Origin: an uncultured Duncaniella sp.
Lineage (GTDB): Bacteria > Bacteroidota > Bacteroidia > Bacteroidales > Muribaculaceae
NCBI GenBank assembly: GCA_910577335.1
Contig: CAJTMJ010000003.1
Coordinates: 75,546 to 139,545 of the forward strand
DNA: 64,000 nucleotides
Reading direction: 5' to 3'
Part shown: positions 58,957-64,000 of the stretch, piece by piece
Position numbering within the stretch: the first letter of the stretch is position 1
How the letters are laid out: every line of letters begins with the position of its first letter
Made by a program: the position numbers and the translations under genes
The notes under the pieces: model-generated
The model's database searches: none
The model's input: only the letters and a program-made list of their open reading frames with translations
What the model was told of the DNA's origin: nothing

Positions 58957-61392
58957 ATGAGATATCTTTGGATTTTTAGTTTGATGATGGGGTGTGCCGT
59001 GCCTGTTATGGCGGAAAATGATTCTGCACCTGCATCCACAGTGACGTCAGTAAGAGAGGTAGTGCCGATGAATTTCGATTGGAAGTTCAAGTATGGCGAT
59101 TCATTGACAGCCGACGGCGACGGGTGGATTAATGTAAATGTACCTCACGATTTTCAGATTCACCAGCCGTGGGTGGAGCCATCGCCCGATGAACGTCCCG
59201 ATGAGGACAATCCTATGGCTAACATACGCAGCCGTTTGAGCTCACGAGGCTTCAAAGAAATGGGTTCCGGCTGGTATCGCAAGTCTTTTACTCCTGACCC
59301 GTCATGGGAGGGGAAGCGTGTTTTGCTCGATTTTGAAGGTATATTGCTTGTCGGTGATGTGTATCTTAACGGGGAACATATTGGCGGCACAGATTACGGT
59401 TATCTTGGGTTTGAATCGGATATCTCCAAGAAGCTTAAATACGGTCAGCCAAATGTGATAGAGGTTAAAGCCAACACCGGTAAGCCTGAAAATTCACGTT
59501 GGTATACCGGCGCTGGCATTTATCGTGATGTGAATATAATCGTCACTGACCCTGCGCATTATTTCACACGCCATCCGTTGAAAATAACCACTCCGATAGC
59601 CACTCCCGAGAAGTCTGTGGCTGTGATTGACGGTGAGATAGTGACACGCATTAAAATGGATAGCCTGAATGTGGGTATACGTATACTCGACAAGGTGGGT
59701 AATGCTGTGTACGACAAAGTGAACAAAATCTGGAACAATCGCAAGCAACCTATTCGTGAATTCCGCCTTGATAGCATCACTATCGACAATGCCAAGCTCT
59801 GGGACTGCGAGAATCCCAACCTTTACACTGCGGAAGTTACACTTTATCTTCCTGACGGTAGCGTTGCTGACCAAGTGTCGGAGCGATTCGGTTTCCGCAC
59901 TCTTGAGTTTTCTCCTGAATTTGGTATGAAGCTTAACGGCAAGAAGGTGCTCCTGAAGGGTATTGCCAACCATCATACTCTTGGCGCATTGGGTGCTGCA
60001 GCTTATCCTCGTGCGCTTGAAAAACGTATACAGCTGCTTAAAGAGTTCGGTTTCAATCATATCCGTTCATCTCATAATCCTTATAGTGAGTCGCTGCTTG
60101 ATCTCTGTGACGAGTATGGTATTCTTGTCGTGGATGAACTTTATGACAAATGGCAGACCAATTTTGCCGGCGGCCGAAAAGAGTGGACTGACTTGTGGCA
60201 GCATGATGTGCCCGAATGGGTTCGCCGTGACCGCAACCATCCCTCAGTGGTGTTCTGGAGTCTCGGCAATGAGCTACAATTGATTTCCGACCTTCCGTAT
60301 AACGACTGGGGTGTGACTCCCTATAAGCTTCAGAAGGCATTGCTTAACCGATATGACACCACTCGTCCCGTCACCGTGGCTATGCACCCGCGCGGACGTA
60401 ATGAGAAAACTGACAGTCTGCCCGCACCCTTGGTAATGGAGACTGATATTGCCGCTTACAATTATCGCTACATGTATTTCCCCGGCGACAGCCGTCGTTT
60501 TCCGTGGATGATGTTCTATCAGAGCGAGGCGAATACCTCAAATATGGGTCCCAATTTCTTCGATATGGATCTTGACAAGGTGATAGGTCTTGCTTACTGG
60601 GGTATGATTGATTATCTCGGAGAGTCGCACGGATGGCCCGCTAAGGGATGGCGTGAAGGTGTGTTTGACATATCGCTTGACCCCAAGCCCAATGCCTACT
60701 TCCTTAAGAGCTATTTCAAGCCTGATGAGCCGTTAGTGAGAATTGCTGTAATAGATGCTGAAAACAGCACATTGTGGAATGATGTGATAGTTGGTATTCA
60801 AACTCAATCTTCGCACTGGAACCGCAAAGAAGGCAGCACAGTTTCGCTGTTCACCTATACAAATGCTGATGAAGTTGAGCTGTTTGTCAATGGCAAGAGC
60901 CTTGGTCGTCGCCCCAACAATCGTGAAAATTCCAAGGAGCGTAACCGCATAAAGTGGAATGATGTCCCTTACGAAAAGGGTAATATCGAGGCTGTGGCTT
61001 ACAACAAAGGTGAGAAGAAACCCGTGAGCCGTCATCGTATAGAGACTGCCGGTAACGCCGTGAAGCTTCAGGTTGAGCCTGACAATAGCGCATGGAAGGC
61101 TGACGGCATGGATCTCCAGCATGTGCGTATCACTGCGGTTGACAGTAAGAATCGTCGTGACTATGGCGCGCGTGAGAGCTTGAAGTTTGAGGTCGAAGGT
61201 CCCGCTGAGATCGTTGGCGTGATTAATGGTGACCTCACGAGCGAGGAGCTTACTGTGGGAGATACCCGTAGGCTGTTTAACGGTAGTGCGGTGGTTATCC
61301 TCCGCTCCACCCGTGAGCCCGGCGAAGTTAAGCTGAAAGTAACTCCCGACAGCAAGCTAAAACCCACAACAGTCAAGTTCCAGACACTGTAA
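58957..61392 (+). CDS. Glycoside hydrolase family 2 (beta-galactosidase type)
   Basis: 811 residues from ATG 58957. Signal peptide LWIFSLMMGCAVPVMA. The sugar-binding jelly roll (FDWKFKYGDSLTADGDGWINVNVPHDFQ), an Ig-like domain and the TIM barrel follow: GKKVLLKGIANHHTLGALGAA, FNHIRSSHNPYSESLLDLCDEYG, acid/base Glu in WSLGNELQ (about 439) and the nucleophile Glu in YQSEAN (about 524). Two or three further Ig-like domains close the protein. Family members remove beta-galactose, beta-mannose or beta-glucuronic acid; this one groups best with Bacteroidetes beta-galactosidases, but the substrate is inferred. In-frame codons upstream (TTG 58918) sit in the promoter. Confidence 0.92.
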   Translation: MRYLWIFSLMMGCAVPVMAENDSAPASTVTSVREVVPMNFDWKFKYGDSLTADGDGWINVNVPHDFQIHQPWVEPSPDERPDEDNPMANIRSRLSSRGFKEMGSGWYRKSFTPDPSWEGKRVLLDFEGILLVGDVYLNGEHIGGTDYGYLGFESDISKKLKYGQPNVIEVKANTGKPENSRWYTGAGIYRDVNIIVTDPAHYFTRHPLKITTPIATPEKSVAVIDGEIVTRIKMDSLNVGIRILDKVGNAVYDKVNKIWNNRKQPIREFRLDSITIDNAKLWDCENPNLYTAEVTLYLPDGSVADQVSERFGFRTLEFSPEFGMKLNGKKVLLKGIANHHTLGALGAAAYPRALEKRIQLLKEFGFNHIRSSHNPYSESLLDLCDEYGILVVDELYDKWQTNFAGGRKEWTDLWQHDVPEWVRRDRNHPSVVFWSLGNELQLISDLPYNDWGVTPYKLQKALLNRYDTTRPVTVAMHPRGRNEKTDSLPAPLVMETDIAAYNYRYMYFPGDSRRFPWMMFYQSEANTSNMGPNFFDMDLDKVIGLAYWGMIDYLGESHGWPAKGWREGVFDISLDPKPNAYFLKSYFKPDEPLVRIAVIDAENSTLWNDVIVGIQTQSSHWNRKEGSTVSLFTYTNADEVELFVNGKSLGRRPNNRENSKERNRIKWNDVPYEKGNIEAVAYNKGEKKPVSRHRIETAGNAVKLQVEPDNSAWKADGMDLQHVRITAVDSKNRRDYGARESLKFEVEGPAEIVGVINGDLTSEELTVGDTRRLFNGSAVVILRSTREPGEVKLKVTPDSKLKPTTVKFQTL

Positions 61393-61441
61393 TCCTATAA
61401 AATAAACTTAGACTGATAAAATAGACATAGACTGATACATA

Positions 61442-61490
61442 AAATGGCGGTGATGTACCCACTCATACACATCACTGCCATTTATTTTGT
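61442..61490 (+). terminator. Intrinsic terminator after the GH2 gene
   Basis: AAATGGCGGTGATGT at 61442-61456 pairs with ACATCACTGCCATTT at 61469-61483 (one G-U, 12-nt loop), followed by ATTTTGTC. Confidence 0.85.
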
Positions 61491-61612
61491 CTAATCATCC
61501 ATAAGCTCAATCTTCTTCGTACCATTTCGATTTGATTTTTCCGAAGCTATACAATAAATCTATCCATCCTTTGCCAAGACGTAATAATATATTTGTACTC
61601 TGTCTGAGTAGC

Positions 61613-61643
61613 TTGTTTTTTACAAATATAAATATTAATTTTG
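61613..61643 (+). promoter_or_regulatory. Promoter of the restriction-modification genes
   Basis: TTG at 61613-61615, a 20-bp spacer and TAATTTTG at 61636-61643, 20 bp before the methyltransferase ATG. A second -7-like TATATTTG occurs at 61588-61595 without a good -33. Confidence 0.75.
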
Positions 61644-61663
61644 TTGATTAAAAGCAGATCAAC

Positions 61664-63007
61664 ATGCCCATAAAACCATACGATATAATCTCCACTCATG
61701 CTGATTGCGTGAGCGATGCAGAGTTGCCATTGTATACTATCGGAGAACGTCGAAATCCCGATGAGTTAACAATGCTCTCTCTGTTTTCCGGGTGTGGAGG
61801 TATGGATTTAGGATTTGAGGGTAAATTTATATGTCATAAACATTCAGTTCCGGTTGATTCTCCGTGGATTGAAGCTGATATAAATGACAACTGGGTTCTA
61901 TTAAGAAAGAATCGATTTACCACAATTTTTGCTAATGACATATTGCGTGAGGCAATGATGTCATGGAATAATTATATGTCGAGGTTCGATAAGGATCCAT
62001 CGATTTACCAGTTCAAAAGTATTGTTGAGCTGGTTAAAATGCATCGTGAGGGGCATAAGATCTTCCCTGAGGATGTGGACATTGTTACCGGCGGATTTCC
62101 ATGTCAAGATTTTTCTGTTTCGGGCAAGCGTAAAGGTTTTGATTCGACTAAGATGCATGATGGCTCAAAGAGAGATGGGGATGAACCATCGGAAGAGACC
62201 CGTGGAAAGCTTTATTACTGGATGAAGCAGGTTATTGATATCGTAAAACCTAAAGTGTTTGTTGCGGAGAATGTTAAAGGACTGATTAGCCTTGGCGAAG
62301 TAAAAGATATTATTCAACGTGATTTTTCGGGCGCAGATGACAATGGTTATATCGTTTTTTCTCCGCAGGTCCTCCATGCCGGAAATTATGGAGTGCCGGA
62401 GACGAGAGAGCGTGTAATATTCATCGGTATACGAAAATCGGCATTAAAGGTTGAGGCTCGGAATATATTGTGCGGGGATGGAGAATTGCCTGAGCAATAT
62501 AATCCATATCCCAAGCCTACCCATTCTTACACAGCGCAAGGTACTGGAGAAGATTTGCGTGCACCTGTTACATGTAAGGATGTCTTTGACGGTTTACTGG
62601 AGCCAAAGGAGTCAAAAGATCTTTCACAAAAGTTTTACTCTCAGGCAAAATATATGGGTAAGCATTGTCAGGGGCAGAGTGAGATCTCAATTAATGGGCT
62701 TGGTCCAACTATACGTTCCGAGCATCATGGCAATATAGAGTATCGGCGTTTATCACAAGAGCACGGTGGAATAATTTACGATGAGTTGCAACGTGGACTG
62801 CAGGAACGACGTCTTACTCCGAGAGAATGTGCTCTAATTCAGACATTCCCTCCTGACTATCCTTTTGTGACTTTACAGAGCGCAAACTCAAAACGTTTTG
62901 CAGTAAGCCCATCCGGTGCATATAAAGTTATAGGAAATGCTGTGCCGCCGGTATTGGCTTATAATATTGCAAAAAGACTTGAAGAGGTTTGGGATTTATA
63001 TTTTTAA
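61664..63007 (+). CDS. C5-cytosine DNA methyltransferase of a type II system
   Basis: 447 residues. All main motifs are in order: I MLSLFSGCGGMDLGFEG, IV GGFPCQDFSVSG with the catalytic Cys (about 147), VI FVAENVKGL, VIII YGVPETRERVIFIGIR, IX LTPRECALIQTFPPDYPF and X YKVIGNAVPPVLAYNIAKRL. It methylates carbon 5 of a cytosine in a specific site, protecting host DNA from the nuclease encoded next. The target-recognition region (about 270-370) does not let me name the sequence recognised. The gene lies in AT-rich DNA; the endonuclease gene begins 19 bp after its stop. Confidence 0.94.
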   Translation: MPIKPYDIISTHADCVSDAELPLYTIGERRNPDELTMLSLFSGCGGMDLGFEGKFICHKHSVPVDSPWIEADINDNWVLLRKNRFTTIFANDILREAMMSWNNYMSRFDKDPSIYQFKSIVELVKMHREGHKIFPEDVDIVTGGFPCQDFSVSGKRKGFDSTKMHDGSKRDGDEPSEETRGKLYYWMKQVIDIVKPKVFVAENVKGLISLGEVKDIIQRDFSGADDNGYIVFSPQVLHAGNYGVPETRERVIFIGIRKSALKVEARNILCGDGELPEQYNPYPKPTHSYTAQGTGEDLRAPVTCKDVFDGLLEPKESKDLSQKFYSQAKYMGKHCQGQSEISINGLGPTIRSEHHGNIEYRRLSQEHGGIIYDELQRGLQERRLTPRECALIQTFPPDYPFVTLQSANSKRFAVSPSGAYKVIGNAVPPVLAYNIAKRLEEVWDLYF

Positions 63008-63026
63008 TACATTATACTATGACTTT

Positions 63027-63968
63027 ATGGAAGAGAACATAATTACTATTAAGCAACGAAATGAGGGGGAGGCAAATAAAGCTTTTGCGTTTCTGATGAA
63101 TAAAACAGAATCAGAATTGAATGACAGAGCAAAGCGTGATAAGGGCAGGTTTAAGGGGATATCTGCATCCGATTTGGAAAAATTGTCATGCGATGTGATT
63201 CGTGATATGTGTTCCGGTACTCCATTTCGTCCTGATGAAGTTAAACTTGTGTCTGGTGCCAAATTCCCGGATATCATGGCAGAAAAATATTATGGAGTTG
63301 AGGTTAAGTCTACCATAAAAGATCATTGGACTTCCACCGGGAGCAGTATAGTTGAATCCACTCGTGACAAGTATGTGGAAAACATCTATATGCTGTTTGG
63401 CAAACTTGGAGGAATCCCGGAGTTTAAATGTCGCCCATATCAGGATGTGCTGTCAGAAATAGCTGTAACCCATTGCCCGAGGTATCTGATTAATATGGAT
63501 TTAAAAGCCGGTGATTCTATTTTTGATAAAATGAATACCACTTATGATAAATTGCGTACTGCCCCGGATACGATTGAACAGGTGCGTAAATATTATAGGC
63601 AGAAAGCCAAGGATGCGGGTAAGGTGGAGATGCCATGGTGGCTTGGAGACGGCGGCACTGAAGATACGCCTGTCGCCGTGAACGTTACTCTTTGGAAAAA
63701 CCTTTCAGTCGCAAAACAGATACTCTATACAGCCCAAATGTTCATCCTTTTCCCTGAGGTTCTTGTCAGTAGGTTTGATCAGGCTGCTTTATGGCTTTGT
63801 GCCACAAATGGGGTCTTGAATTCCCATTTTAGAGATATTTTTTCAGCTGGAGGAGCAGTGCGAAATGTTGACGGTAAACCACTGGCTGATCCACTGCCTA
63901 AAGTTTATAAGACCTTGACATCGACATCTGCTGTTATAAAAGAATGTTTAGTAGATGACAAAAATTAA
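63027..63968 (+). CDS. Type II restriction endonuclease (PD-(D/E)XK)
   Basis: 313 residues from ATG 63027 (MEENIITIKQRNEGEANKAF). The active site is GAKFPDIMAEKYYGVEVKST: Asp at about 82, Glu 92 and Lys 94. The remainder is mixed helix and strand with no other recognised domain. Upstream in-frame ATG/TTG codons lie inside the methyltransferase gene and would add an unrelated hydrophobic start, so ATG 63027 is preferred. By position it is the partner of the adjacent C5 methyltransferase. The cut site is unknown. The frame ends inside the window, 32 bp from the edge. Confidence 0.85.
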   Translation: MEENIITIKQRNEGEANKAFAFLMNKTESELNDRAKRDKGRFKGISASDLEKLSCDVIRDMCSGTPFRPDEVKLVSGAKFPDIMAEKYYGVEVKSTIKDHWTSTGSSIVESTRDKYVENIYMLFGKLGGIPEFKCRPYQDVLSEIAVTHCPRYLINMDLKAGDSIFDKMNTTYDKLRTAPDTIEQVRKYYRQKAKDAGKVEMPWWLGDGGTEDTPVAVNVTLWKNLSVAKQILYTAQMFILFPEVLVSRFDQAALWLCATNGVLNSHFRDIFSAGGAVRNVDGKPLADPLPKVYKTLTSTSAVIKECLVDDKN

Positions 63969-64000
63969 ATTTATGCTGTTAAACACTTAATTTTCAGTCG

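Overview
The window comes from a Bacteroidales chromosome, possibly Muribaculaceae or a related gut family; the family level is inference. The evidence is a complete type IX secretion / gliding core (porT, porP, gldK-L-M-N, plus gldH), many secreted polysaccharide-degrading enzymes, a PSP1-domain RicT-like protein, rnf genes, and promoters that repeatedly match the Bacteroidetes pattern TTG-N19-21-TAnnTTTG. These promoters decide several start codons (rex, gltX, the GH2 and GH31 enzymes, the zapA operon).

Layout. 1-2655: RseC-like protein (5' cut by the window edge), rnfB, rnfC, then a strong terminator; no rnfD, G, E or A follows. 2860-5387: class I aminotransferase and tyrS. 5488-8046: GH115 alpha-glucuronidase. 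8154-14951: porT-porP-gldK-gldL-gldM-gldN. 14967-17047, minus strand: Fsr-type MFS exporter, DUF4332 protein and two identical tRNA-Val(TAC) genes. 17258-21414: small coiled-coil protein, zapA, a structured noncoding segment, rny (RNase Y), a ricT-like gene and gldH. 21431-22370: remnant with a three-copy 12-bp repeat, a HigA antitoxin without its toxin, and a phage-type amidase.

22433-31057 is a sugar-utilisation cluster: aldo/keto reductase, GH28, a membrane-bound propeller/AraC regulator, GH31 and GH43, but no SusC/SusD pair. The regulator gene is followed at once by two perfect 15-bp direct repeats 21 bp apart, abutting the GH31 promoter: a likely operator. 31115-31204 holds a doublet of palindromic repeats. 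31267-33834, minus strand: dapA and an SGNH-type esterase with a type IX sorting tail, so a probable client of the secretion system encoded 20 kb upstream. 34076-49065 is mainly housekeeping: dnaE, trxA, M23 peptidase, ndk, nhaC-type antiporter, hpf/xerC, pspC/padR, argC/gltX, rex and a FAH-like protein. 49229-55801: DUF349 protein, sugar-phosphate transferase, recQ and a PL10 pectate lyase.

55903-63968 is a defence-rich, visibly AT-rich end: McrBC, in which mcrB carries a one-base frameshift, then a GH2 enzyme of host-like composition, then a C5 cytosine methyltransferase with its PD-(D/E)XK endonuclease partner. The most notable signals are the GH31 operator beside its own regulator, the rnfBC-only locus, two related ~75-bp inverted-repeat elements (43142-43214 and 47747-47825) with further copies of their end motif in other intergenic gaps, and the structured segment between zapA and rny. 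All calls were made by reading; no searches were run.
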